NCBI GenBank assembly: GCA_947625405.1
Contig: CANQOF010000005.1
Coordinates: 48,234-112,233 of the forward strand
DNA: 64,000 nucleotides
Direction of reading: 5' to 3'
From: an uncultured Atopobiaceae bacterium
GTDB lineage: Bacteria > Actinomycetota > Coriobacteriia > Coriobacteriales > Atopobiaceae
Each line of letters opens with the position of its first letter. Within the stretch, counting starts at the first letter, position 1. The position numbers were made by a program, and so were the translations under genes. Positions 16,687-24,646 of this stretch are shown here, one piece after another. The notes beneath the pieces were generated by a model. The model did not search any database, was not told the origin of the DNA, and worked only from the letters and a program-made list of their open reading frames with translations.

Positions 16687-17464
16687 GCTGATCGCCCCCT
16701 TCCGGCTCGATGCCCTTCGGCCTGCCAGATGCTCCCTCGCCGAGAGTCTTCGCAAAGGCGCTGTCGAGCATGCGTTGCTCGGCGGCGTCGAGGGCGTGGC
16801 GATCTTTCATGGCGGAGGCGCGCAGTTGCACGAGCCTGCCGAGCTCGCGTTGCGTTTCCAGCGGCGGCAGCAGGATCTCGAGCGACGTGAGGTCCTCGAG
16901 CGAGAGCGAGCGCCGGGAGCTCTTCGCGGGAAGCACCTCGTCTTTGACGATTGTCGTGGAGAGGTATCCCACGAGGTACCAGGGGTCGAGCTGTTCCTTC
17001 GTCGCCTCATCCATGCGGATGATGGCGAAGGAGGCGGGCACGAAGGCGCCCTCGGATTCAAGATCCACGCATGCGCAGCCGAAGGGCGGGGAGAGTGAGA
17101 CGACCACGTCGTCCGGCTTCGCGAGCGCGTCCTCGATGGATTGCATGTACCGGCCGCTGCGCATGGGGAAGCGCAGCGTCTGGAGCGAGAAGCGATCCAG
17201 CACGCCGTCTCCGAGGGCTGTGGGGGAGAGCATGGGCATCTCGACTACTTCCTTCTGCTCCTCATCTGCGGGACCGTGGAAACGCGGAGCGGGCTTTCCG
17301 GAGATGAGCAGGGGGAAGGAAGTCGCCGTGATGCGCGAGGGGCGACCGCGGCGAGGCTCGCCCGGGTGGCGTTTTGCCTGCTCTTCGGCGAGCGCCCCGA
17401 GGGTGCGCTGGGTGATGATGGTTGCGTGCGGTGCGGCATGCGCGGCGGCGTGCGTACTTGTCAT
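16679..17464 (-). CDS. HsdS-like half-size specificity subunit
   Basis: The 261-residue protein carries one target-recognition-like domain (about 75-205; GDGVLDRFSLQTLRFPM to RSLSLEDLTSLEILLPPLE). A helical tail follows (TQRELGRLVQLRASAMKDRHALDAAEQRML), as in type I restriction specificity subunits. A full HsdS has two such repeats, so this is a half subunit that would need to dimerise. The first ~60 residues are arginine- and alanine-rich and the true start may lie downstream. It is coupled to the methylase-like gene. Family call rests on the PPLETQREL pattern and helix order. Confidence 0.6.
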   Translation of the reverse strand: MTSTHAAAHAAPHATIITQRTLGALAEEQAKRHPGEPRRGRPSRITATSFPLLISGKPAPRFHGPADEEQKEVVEMPMLSPTALGDGVLDRFSLQTLRFPMRSGRYMQSIEDALAKPDDVVVSLSPPFGCACVDLESEGAFVPASFAIIRMDEATKEQLDPWYLVGYLSTTIVKDEVLPAKSSRRSLSLEDLTSLEILLPPLETQRELGRLVQLRASAMKDRHALDAAEQRMLDSAFAKTLGEGASGRPKGIEPEGGDQRG

Positions 17465-17543
17465 GGACGCCCCCTCGTCTTCGCGGGGTGTGGATTTCGA
17501 ACAAGCCCGGGAGTTCGAGTATCAACTATATGGGTGGCTTTGA

Positions 17544-17690
17544 CTTCATGCGAGTGCAGGTACCTCACTTTCGAGCGGCCCTACGGTGGATGTCGCCAGC
17601 CAGCTCGAGCGCCTCGCGAGCCTCCACGAGCGCGGCGTACTCACGGACAACGAGTTCGTCGCGCAGAAGGCGAAGATCTTGGGGCGTAGT
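17544..17690 (+). pseudogene. SHOCT-domain gene remnant
   Basis: The frame encodes a clear SHOCT domain (QLERLASLHERGVLTDNEF, then VAQKAKILG). This short helical module normally sits at the C-terminus of larger proteins. Upstream the frame is closed by a TGA at 17541, and downstream it runs past the usual end into unrelated sequence, so neither a proper start nor a proper end is present. A GTG at 17586 could start a tiny protein but has no ribosome site. It most likely marks the end of a gene lost when the adjacent AT-rich segment was inserted. Confidence 0.45.
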
Positions 17691-18221
17691 AGAGGGGCCC
17701 GAGAACACCAGATCACCCAGCCGCTGGCGGAGGCCCATCATGAGGCGGATCTTCTTGATGCTGTTGCCGGGGGCGAACTGATCGCCCATGGCGATCCCCC
17801 ATATAAATGGAAATGGCCCACCGCATTTCAGGATAACCGGCGTGGCCGGACATAGCCTTGGGTGGGCACTGCCAACGTCGAGTATACCCCAGAGGCACGC
17901 TCGTTATACTGTGAGTGTTGCTGCGCTAGTTCACGAAGCTTACTCCAGCAAATTCTTGCACTCGTGTTATCTCGGCGGTTCCAGCAAGAAGTGCTCATCT
18001 GGATTTCCTTGCGATGAGTATCGAACACTATAACTCGATACTCAGTAAGTCCGTATGTGAGTGGGACAAAACCGCTTGAAAGAGGCGATTAGTTGTTCTT
18101 TGTAGAAATAGTCACAAATGCGTTGTAGACAAATAAGATACGGCTATGACTCTAAATCGCAGGAGGAACGGTTACAATACTACGATAAGACCATCTTTGA
18201 ATAGTCGGGAAAGCTGCTACC
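17691..18221. other. gene-free transition into AT-rich island
   Basis: Base composition drops from the high-GC background to clearly AT-rich within this stretch, reaching the level of the following nuclease gene. I see no convincing gene, RNA or insertion sequence end. AGGAGGAACGG at about 18160 looks like a ribosome site but has no start codon at a suitable distance. Confidence 0.5.
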
Positions 18222-20303
18222 ATGAACATTCAAATGCAGTTCGATTGTCTGACCTCTACTGCCACATATGAGGAACAGAGGATTATGTGGAGGAGCAGAG
18301 CGCTCACTATTCCGGGCCTTAAGGGAGGAAAAAAGGCCAGTTTTCCACTTACTGTCGAGCTTGTACACTTGGTTGGCCAAAACAAAGCTCTTGATCTAGA
18401 TTCCAAACCTGAAGTTAGCTCCGTCCAAAATCCAGATACTTGGAGGAGCTACTCGCGTTTCTTGTGCCTATCGGGTCTGACCTATAATAAAGAGGGAGAG
18501 CTGCATCTTACCGAGCAAGGTCTTGATTTTAATGCCAATCCAACTAAAAGAGCCTTAGCTTCTCTATTTCAATCACGCTATAGAATTTTCGGAGAAATAG
18601 TTGCCATATTGAGCAACGTAAGCATGACGATAAGTAGGCTAAATGAGATAGTAAATGATCTATATGCCGTGGATTGGAAAACGGAAAGTGGAGTATGGGA
18701 ACGGGTGAACTGGCTTGAGGTACTGGGCCTAGTCCAAGCACTTTCTAAACACGAATGGGGTCCAACTGAAGAAGGATTAGAGCTTATAGCTGGTTGGGAC
18801 CTAATAACACCGCAAGCACTGTCTGATGATGGATCTATTGATCAAGCGGTCGAAATAGATGAAGCGCTGCAAGTAATAGCGGATATGCTCGCTGAGCTTG
18901 AGAAGAATCCCAGTGAGCATATTAATAGAAATACATATAACATCTGGTTTCCTAGTCCAGATGCTATTAATAAGCTCAGAGAAATCATGCAGATCGCCTC
19001 AGATCCAATCGAGAAGAAGGATCTATTCAAATTTATAACGAAAAAATTCAACCTTAAAGCGAGCAGCGTGGAATCAATGATGCCTTTCCTTAAGGCTTCC
19101 GATTTAATAGAGGAGACAAGGAGGGGCGTATATCAAGCAAGTCTGATCTCTAGAGCTTGGCTGAATTCTGGAAGTGACATTGATCTTGTGCGAATCCTTC
19201 ACGCGAAAGTTCGTTTCGTCGGAGAAGTTCTTGGCGTTGCCCGTAATGGCGTAAAGAGAAATGAGCTTTATCAAGCTTCAAATCTTTATGGTCAAAGGGA
19301 ATCTAGAGTTAGATGGATCGTCAAAATACTCCTTGAAGCTGGTCTCATTGAAGAAACAAGATACCTACATCTTGAAACTACGCCATTAGGATTGAGTCTT
19401 TATGAAACTTTACCAATTGCTGATCAAAAAATCTATGAAAATGAAAATCAGGCAATCGATGAAGCCACTTTGGATCCCGAACCAATAGTATCTACCGAGC
19501 TCCCTTTGGCAATTCATCTTGAAACGACGTCGCAGGATCCTCTGGCCGATGGTAAACAAGCGGGTCTCGCATTTGAGGAAGTAATAGCTGAAGTATTCTC
19601 GACATTAGGATTTGAGACACGGCATATAGGTGGTTCTGGGGATACCGATGTAGTCATCCAATGGAAGGACGCTGATGGAAAACCTACCAAGGCGATCATA
19701 GACGGAAAGTCTAAGAGCACTGGTGGGGTCACGCATCAAGATGTTAATATCGTGGCATTAGAGAGTCATGCAAAGAAGAATCACGCTTCGTATATAGCCG
19801 TTGTTGGTCATGCATTTTCTGGTCAAACAATACGCAGCTATGCAGAAGATAAGAATATCGCACTTATCAGTGTAGAGAATTTAAAACGCTATTTGCATGC
19901 ATCATTTGAGCTAGGACTTACACCTAATGATCTATCTTTAATGTTTAAGATAGTAGATGACGGTATGAGTCTCGATGATCTGATTACCCATAAGAGAAGA
20001 GAACTTCATGTTATTTCAATGGTTATAGCAGAATTCAAAAAGAATCAGCAGGAGATTGGTGATATATCACCTCGCGACATGTATCTTCTTCTACGTAATT
20101 CATCAGAGAAGGCATCAGTTGAGGAGCTCGAGAACGCCTTCGACTTGCTATCCGATCCCTCCATTATGGCCTTGCGTCCTGCTAGCACTTCGGGAAAGGA
20201 CGAGCGCAAGGGCTACATTCTTGAAGATGCGGTCAGTATTGCACATCGTCTTCATGCACTTGGCACTGCGATTGAAGATGGACTGATGAGGATAGATGGC
20301 TGA
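18222..20303 (+). CDS. winged-helix protein with FokI-type PD-(D/E)XK nuclease domain
   Basis: The 693-residue protein has an N-terminal ~400 residues rich in winged-helix-like repeats (PTEEGLELIAGW, TRRGVYQASLISRAW, TTPLGLSLYE). A nuclease domain at about 445-560 and a 120-residue helical tail follow. The nuclease segment RHIGGSGDTDVV...AIIDGKSKSTGG mirrors the FokI cleavage domain. Candidate catalytic residues are D476, D494 and K496, spaced like FokI D450, D467 and K469. The gene is strongly AT-rich compared with its neighbours, which suggests recent transfer. No intact DNA methylase is adjacent, so it could be a methylation-dependent or stand-alone defence nuclease. The start has a weak GGGAAAG site; a later ATG (codon 22) is possible. 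Confidence 0.7.
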   Translation: MNIQMQFDCLTSTATYEEQRIMWRSRALTIPGLKGGKKASFPLTVELVHLVGQNKALDLDSKPEVSSVQNPDTWRSYSRFLCLSGLTYNKEGELHLTEQGLDFNANPTKRALASLFQSRYRIFGEIVAILSNVSMTISRLNEIVNDLYAVDWKTESGVWERVNWLEVLGLVQALSKHEWGPTEEGLELIAGWDLITPQALSDDGSIDQAVEIDEALQVIADMLAELEKNPSEHINRNTYNIWFPSPDAINKLREIMQIASDPIEKKDLFKFITKKFNLKASSVESMMPFLKASDLIEETRRGVYQASLISRAWLNSGSDIDLVRILHAKVRFVGEVLGVARNGVKRNELYQASNLYGQRESRVRWIVKILLEAGLIEETRYLHLETTPLGLSLYETLPIADQKIYENENQAIDEATLDPEPIVSTELPLAIHLETTSQDPLADGKQAGLAFEEVIAEVFSTLGFETRHIGGSGDTDVVIQWKDADGKPTKAIIDGKSKSTGGVTHQDVNIVALESHAKKNHASYIAVVGHAFSGQTIRSYAEDKNIALISVENLKRYLHASFELGLTPNDLSLMFKIVDDGMSLDDLITHKRRELHVISMVIAEFKKNQQEIGDISPRDMYLLLRNSSEKASVEELENAFDLLSDPSIMALRPASTSGKDERKGYILEDAVSIAHRLHALGTAIEDGLMRIDG

Positions 20304-20506
20304 ATTCAGTTTGCTTCATCCCTACGTATATATGCCATTCGGAATAATAGCCATATGTTGTGCACGAAAAGTTACACGGGAAGACAGCTATCTTATCCGT
20401 GAAACAGCTTAATCACGATTGCGTATTAAACAAGCTTACGTGAATGGTTGTACGCTCTGGATACTCGGAGCTTAGTTACACCATGATTGTTTCCCGAGGA
20501 CCCCTC

Positions 20507-20921
20507 ATGCGCCATCGTTGCAAAGTGACTGCGCTCGCGACGCCGTGCGACGAGGAGCTCCAGCGCGCCTACCTCAAGGATCCCGAAGCAGGCCCCTGCC
20601 CGGCCTTCCACGTGGGCGAGGAGTTCCTCTTCGAGAACGAGGGCGATCGCGACGACTTCTGGTATTTCGGCCAGAAGCTCGATCCGCGTTTCCCCTGCGC
20701 GGAGGCCTGGGACTGCATCTCGCGCTTCATCTACACCGCGCTCCAGGGCGGCACGCCCATGCGCAACTGGTGCGCGGACGAGCGCGTGATGATCGACTGC
20801 TACAACGACGGCACGCGTCCCGTCATCTTCAAGATCGAGCGCATCGACGTCCCCCTACGCCCCCGAGGAAGAGGCCTGGCTCGCCAGCCACGACTTCCTA
20901 TTGCGCCGCGATGGCGAATAG
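20507..20921 (+). pseudogene. TIGR04076-family protein, frameshifted
   Basis: Translation from the ATG behind CGAGGA gives MRHRCKVTALATPCDEE and continues through a cysteine-rich core (PCAEAWDCISRFIY, MRNWCADERVMIDCYNDG). This is typical of the small TIGR04076 family of unknown function, with about six conserved cysteines. At a run of five C (20851-20855) the frame goes off. Removing one C restores DVPYAPEEEAWLASHDFLL and a TAG at 20919-20921, which reads like the genuine C-terminus. It is either a sequencing error or a natural one-base insertion. As it stands the product would end with an unrelated arginine-rich tail at 20953. Confidence 0.7.
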
Positions 20922-21019
20922 GCATGGTGCGCTCGGATGTCGCCATCTGCTGATCAATAACAGCTGGTAGGCAGGGGTAAGCATAGTCGCCCGTTCAAAG
21001 CGTGCACAGCGTGTTGTCC

Positions 21020-22684
21020 TCACCTCAGAATGTATATTGTCGAACGCGCCTTGCCTTCCTGCCGAATAAGACCTTTCTCCATGAGCGAGCGCAGGAGGTA
21101 ATACGCTTGGCTATGTGACACGCCGAGATAATCGGCAACATCTCGCGTGCTCACCGCTCCGAGGCGACTTGCGAATTCAAGGATTCGATGCTCTTGGCTT
21201 TCACGCGAGACGCCCGCGCGGGAAGGACGTTGTACCGAGATTCCCAAGCGTGCGAGATACGCTTCGCTCACGCGATAACGCCGATGTAGGGTGCCGATTT
21301 CTCCGTTGACGAGATGGTGCGCCTCCAGCACATCCAACGTCTCTTCGAGACGAGTCCTTGACATGTCAACGGAATGTGCAAGCTCGTCTGTCGTGATCCC
21401 TCGAGTTCCATACGGCTGATGACTCCAAAGCTCCCAAAGGACGAGAGTCTCCTGCAACGAGAGCGAATGGCCTTCGTCGGAGGCGGCAATGGTAAGCCTG
21501 ACGAAACCTTCATCTGGCGCGCCACGGGATATGAAAACCCGCACCATCCGATCTGTCGATTCGGAGTAGTCGGGGAGCCGTCGGCCGTAGCGCAATTGCC
21601 CTAGGAAAATCCGATCGATACCTCGTCCTGTGCGTTCAGCGAGGCCTATACGTTTGAACGTATCCGCGAGTGCCGGGTTGCGTCCGACGGGTTCGGCTGT
21701 GAGAAGGTTCTTCTCCGAGATGCCGGGAATGAAGCCGCCGGCGCTTGAGACGCTGTAGCCCGCCTCGTCTATCTCTATTCGCACACCACCCATCAGCGAA
21801 TAGTCGCGATGGCAGAAGGCGTTGACGATGACCTCGCGAAAACTGAATGGGTCGAAGTCCGGGACCTCTATGTGGCGCATCCCGTCCATGATTTCCGAGG
21901 AATGGTTCCATGGCGAGAAACGACCTGGCAAAGTGGTGAGCACGAGGCTCAGGAGCGCGTGGTGGCCGGTCCAGTTGTCTCGAAGGGATGTTCCCTGACG
22001 CACTTGGAAACTGCACGCATGGGTTCGCACGAAGCGGCTGAGGCTCTCCTCCTTGCCAAGCAGGAGCATGCCCGCAAGCGTCGGAACAAGCCCGCCATCT
22101 CTTCGCAGCGCCAAGCGAAGCGCAAGCAGAAGCTCCTCATCGCCAAGATCCGCGAGCGAATCGTCCGATGAATCAGCGCCGAGGATAATGTCGCGGAGAA
22201 GCCACAGCTCTCTTGGATCGAAATCATCTGTCGTGGCACCGACGACCTCGCGAAGCGACAGATCCTCTTTGCCAAGATCTGAGAGTTGCGTGCTGATCTC
22301 GGCAGGATAGAGCGGACAGGTCTCTGGCGTTCCATCTGCCTTTATGCGACGTTTGAGGAGTCTTCCCTTGCGCGTGGCAACCGTCGTCTTCATCCAGGGG
22401 ACATCGACGGCGACCACCGCAGGGTTCTCGCAGACGAGCGACGCTCGCGCAGGCACGGCGGGCATCGTGTTATCCGCGATCATGGCTTCGAGCGCCACCA
22501 GATCTTGGTGTGCGTCGCTGGCTCCGCTCACCTTTCCGTCATCCTCGACCCCGAGATAGAGAGTGCCTCCACGGGTGTTCGCGAATCCGACCACCGTATC
22601 GAGGATGTCGTCTCGAGAGAGCGGGCTTGGCTGATCTCTCTTAAACTCGATCATGAGAGTTTCTCGCTTGGGCAGATCCCTCAT
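21020..22684 (-). CDS. AlbA_2/Schlafen-type regulator with C-terminal winged helix
   Basis: The 554-residue protein starts with an AlbA_2 (divergent AAA_4) domain: ETLMIEFKRD, then FANTRGGTLYLGVEDDG. The middle has a GHKL-like ATP-binding segment (SFREVIVNAFCHRDYSLMGG, AERTGRGIDRI). The end has two winged-helix modules (SRTRLEETLDVLEAHHLVNG; STRDVADYLGVSHSQAYYLL). Members of this family (COG2865) are found as regulators near mobile or defence genes. The promoter region immediately upstream contains nested GAGAT palindromes that fit autoregulation. Base composition is somewhat lower in GC than the core genome. Ligand and targets unknown. Confidence 0.8.
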   Translation of the reverse strand: MRDLPKRETLMIEFKRDQPSPLSRDDILDTVVGFANTRGGTLYLGVEDDGKVSGASDAHQDLVALEAMIADNTMPAVPARASLVCENPAVVAVDVPWMKTTVATRKGRLLKRRIKADGTPETCPLYPAEISTQLSDLGKEDLSLREVVGATTDDFDPRELWLLRDIILGADSSDDSLADLGDEELLLALRLALRRDGGLVPTLAGMLLLGKEESLSRFVRTHACSFQVRQGTSLRDNWTGHHALLSLVLTTLPGRFSPWNHSSEIMDGMRHIEVPDFDPFSFREVIVNAFCHRDYSLMGGVRIEIDEAGYSVSSAGGFIPGISEKNLLTAEPVGRNPALADTFKRIGLAERTGRGIDRIFLGQLRYGRRLPDYSESTDRMVRVFISRGAPDEGFVRLTIAASDEGHSLSLQETLVLWELWSHQPYGTRGITTDELAHSVDMSRTRLEETLDVLEAHHLVNGEIGTLHRRYRVSEAYLARLGISVQRPSRAGVSRESQEHRILEFASRLGAVSTRDVADYLGVSHSQAYYLLRSLMEKGLIRQEGKARSTIYILR

Positions 22685-22716
22685 CTAGCTCGCCTTTCTC
22701 ATAGCTACAATGATGT

Positions 22717-22786
22717 ATCTCACAATAATCTCACGATTAATGAGATACAATATCAATCTCGTAAATTGTGAGATATCCGTGAGATT
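22717..22786. promoter_or_regulatory. nested palindromic operator of the AlbA_2 regulator
   Basis: Two pairs of perfect inverted repeats surround one another: ATCTCACAAT (22717-22726) with ATTGTGAGAT (22765-22774), and AATCTCACG (22728-22736) with CGTGAGATT (22778-22786). Further GAGAT/ATCTC copies lie between them. The block begins about 33 bases before the regulator start codon in an AT-rich stretch that must hold its promoter. It is probably an autoregulatory binding region. Confidence 0.7.
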
Positions 22787-22850
22787 CTGCAATGGATCTA
22801 CTCTGAGACTGGATTCAATCCAAAGTGACCGGTTGATCTCCATGTACCCA

Positions 22851-22885
22851 TCCGCCAATCCGGACTCCAACTCCTGATTGGCGGA
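22851..22885. repeat. short perfect hairpin
   Basis: TCCGCCAATC (22851-22860) pairs perfectly with GATTGGCGGA (22876-22885) around a 15-base loop. It stands alone in the 393-base gap between the AlbA_2 gene and the esterase gene. No T-tract follows, so it is not a clear terminator. Confidence 0.5.
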
Positions 22886-22986
22886 AGCGCAGCGTGCGGC
22901 ATGCGTTTTGATTGCTGCTTCGCGTGTGTGGCCTTGGGAGTGAAATGGCTGCCTGCTTCGTCGCGCCCTCGCCGCGTCTGGCCACT

Positions 22987-22994
22987 AAACGTTT
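22987..22994. promoter_or_regulatory. AAACGTTT operator upstream of the esterase/glycosidase pair
   Basis: CTAAACGTTTTAAAC lies 84 bases before the esterase start. Its AAACGTTT core matches the sites before the PTS gene, the second LacI gene and the rpe operon. It suggests that the plus-strand arm of the duplicated locus belongs to the same regulon. Confidence 0.55.
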
Positions 22995-23077
22995 TAAACA
23001 TCGCTGAATTCGCAGGTGGCGCATGGCGTTTTGGATAGCATGGGAAGCGTTTCGGTGCCCTATTCGAGGGAGGTTTC

Positions 23078-24403
23078 ATGGCTACGTACAAGACGTTCAC
23101 CACGGTGGGGGATAGCGGACCCTTCGTCTCGATGCTCATCCTCAACGTCGGCTCGCCGGTGCGCGACGCCGACCTCGATCCCGCGCTCTTCTCGGTCTAC
23201 GTCGAGCGCAAGGATCCTGAGACGGGCGAGGTGGTGCTCGCGAAGGAGCATCGCGCGGACCCCGTGGCGCTGCCCTCGAAGGGCTTCGTGCCCGTGCGCC
23301 GCGCCTTCGCGTGCGATGAGAACGGCCGCCCGCAGGATGGCGGCACGCACGTGGCGCTTAAGCTTCCCGAGATCCGCCTCACGAAGCGCATCGACGGCGA
23401 TATCCTCGCGGGCCACCTCCGCGAGCTCGACTATCGCGTGATGCAGACTCGTGCCCTCCCGCCCGAGAAGCCGGGCGACGCCCCCGTCGTGGGCCTCGTG
23501 TTCGACGAGTGCGCGGGCGACGTCTGCCCGCAGCTCGCCGGCTGGGACGTCACGCTCTCCGGCACCTTCGACGGCATAGAGATGGCCTACGCCCTCTATA
23601 CGCCGGACGTCGCTGCAGTGAACGCGCGCCGTGCGAACCCCGGCCCCTTCGGCGAGGTGAAGCCACCGCTCGAGAAGGTGCCGCTCGTCGTATGGCTGCA
23701 CGGCGCGGGCGAGGGTGGCGGCGAGCCGTATCGCACCATCACCGGCAACAAGGTCGTCGCGCTCGGCGAGCCGGAGATCCAGGAGAAGCTCGGCGGCGCC
23801 GCCTATGTGCTCGCGCCCTCCTGCCCGACGTTTTGGATGGACAGCGGCGCGGGCGAGATCGCGGACGACAACCAGTCCATCTACGGCCCCGCGCTCCTCG
23901 AGCTCATCGACGAGGTCACGCTCGCGCACCCCGACATCGACGTGCACCGCATCTACATCGGCGGCCTCTCGAACGGCGGCTTCATGACCTGCCGCATGGT
24001 CGTTGACTACCCCGAGACCTTCGCCGCGGCCGTTGCCTGCTGCGCGCCGTGGGTGGGTGCGCTCGCGAGCGACGAGGAGATGGCGAAGATGGCCGAGACC
24101 CCCATCTGGTTCATCCAGGTGGATGACGACCCGCTCGTGCCGCCCGAGACGCACCTCAAGAGCTTCTGGGATCGCCTTCTCGCCGCGGGCGCCGCCGACG
24201 CGCACGCCACCTACTACGACTGCATCGCCGATGAGACCGGCGTCTACCGCGACGAGGACGGCCGCCCCGTACGCTACATTGGCCACCTCGTGTGGATCAA
24301 CGTCTACCACGACACGGTGAAGACCGAGCTCGACGGCACGAACGTGATGTGGAATGGGTTCCCTGTCACTTTATGGCAGTGGGTCGGTAAGCACTCTCGT
24401 TAA
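23078..24403 (+). CDS. alpha/beta-hydrolase esterase (PHB depolymerase/feruloyl esterase-like), copy A
   Basis: The 441-residue cytoplasmic protein has an N-terminal ~190-residue domain and a C-terminal alpha/beta hydrolase. Visible active-site parts are the oxyanion region WLHGAGEGGGEPY, the nucleophile serine in GLSNGGFMTC, an acidic residue in QVDDDPLVPPETH and a histidine in IGHLVWIN. Relatives are annotated as polyhydroxybutyrate depolymerase or carbohydrate esterase (CE1-like). Lack of a signal peptide and pairing with a glycosidase argue for removing an acyl group from an imported sugar. A paralogue on the opposite strand (31628-32956) shares most motifs. Start follows GAGGGAGGTTTC. 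Confidence 0.78.
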   Translation: MATYKTFTTVGDSGPFVSMLILNVGSPVRDADLDPALFSVYVERKDPETGEVVLAKEHRADPVALPSKGFVPVRRAFACDENGRPQDGGTHVALKLPEIRLTKRIDGDILAGHLRELDYRVMQTRALPPEKPGDAPVVGLVFDECAGDVCPQLAGWDVTLSGTFDGIEMAYALYTPDVAAVNARRANPGPFGEVKPPLEKVPLVVWLHGAGEGGGEPYRTITGNKVVALGEPEIQEKLGGAAYVLAPSCPTFWMDSGAGEIADDNQSIYGPALLELIDEVTLAHPDIDVHRIYIGGLSNGGFMTCRMVVDYPETFAAAVACCAPWVGALASDEEMAKMAETPIWFIQVDDDPLVPPETHLKSFWDRLLAAGAADAHATYYDCIADETGVYRDEDGRPVRYIGHLVWINVYHDTVKTELDGTNVMWNGFPVTLWQWVGKHSR

Positions 24404-24412
24404 CGGGGCGTG

Positions 24413-24608
24413 GGGCGTGGAGCATATGGTTCGCCGCGCCCGGTTCTCGCTCGAGCGGTGAACGGCTTTCACCGGCCCTTTTTCTCGGGTGACACACCTC
24501 CAATTGGCCTACGGGCTCAGGTACCGGCGGACCACTCCTCCGGTCCGAGAAAAAGGACCTGCTCACCACGGCTCCCACAGGGCGCGCCGAACCATATGCT
24601 CCACGCCC
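24413..24608. repeat. ~190-bp stem-core element, copy A
   Basis: The 29-base ends (24413-24441 and 24580-24608; centre AGCATATGGTTCG) are complementary at 28 of 29 positions. Between them lies a 138-base core that recurs in three other copies. Core landmarks are CACCGGCCCTTTTTCTCGGG, ACACACCTCCAATTGGC, CCGGCGGACCACTCCTC, CGAGAAAAAGG and CGGCTCCCACA. An inner pair, CCTTTTTCTCGG with CCGAGAAAAAGG, can form a second stem. It sits between the esterase and the glycosidase of copy A. Confidence 0.85.
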
Positions 24609-24646
24609 TGTAAGCGACATTGACAAGGACGAAAGGGGAACGCGCG

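Noticed and set aside
15214..17464. Complete type I restriction-modification system
   Set aside because: There is no HsdR gene, the S gene is half size and the M gene lacks its catalytic motif.
17565..17789. A 74-codon minus-strand gene
   Set aside because: It runs antisense to the SHOCT segment, which is the better supported reading, and has no recognisable family.
20426..20611. A 61-codon minus-strand frame opposite the TIGR04076 gene
   Set aside because: Antisense shadow; no ribosome site or domain.
24413..24608. Retron or group II intron RNA
   Set aside because: The long paired ends suggested it, but no reverse transcriptase is nearby and the core lacks recognisable intron domain V.
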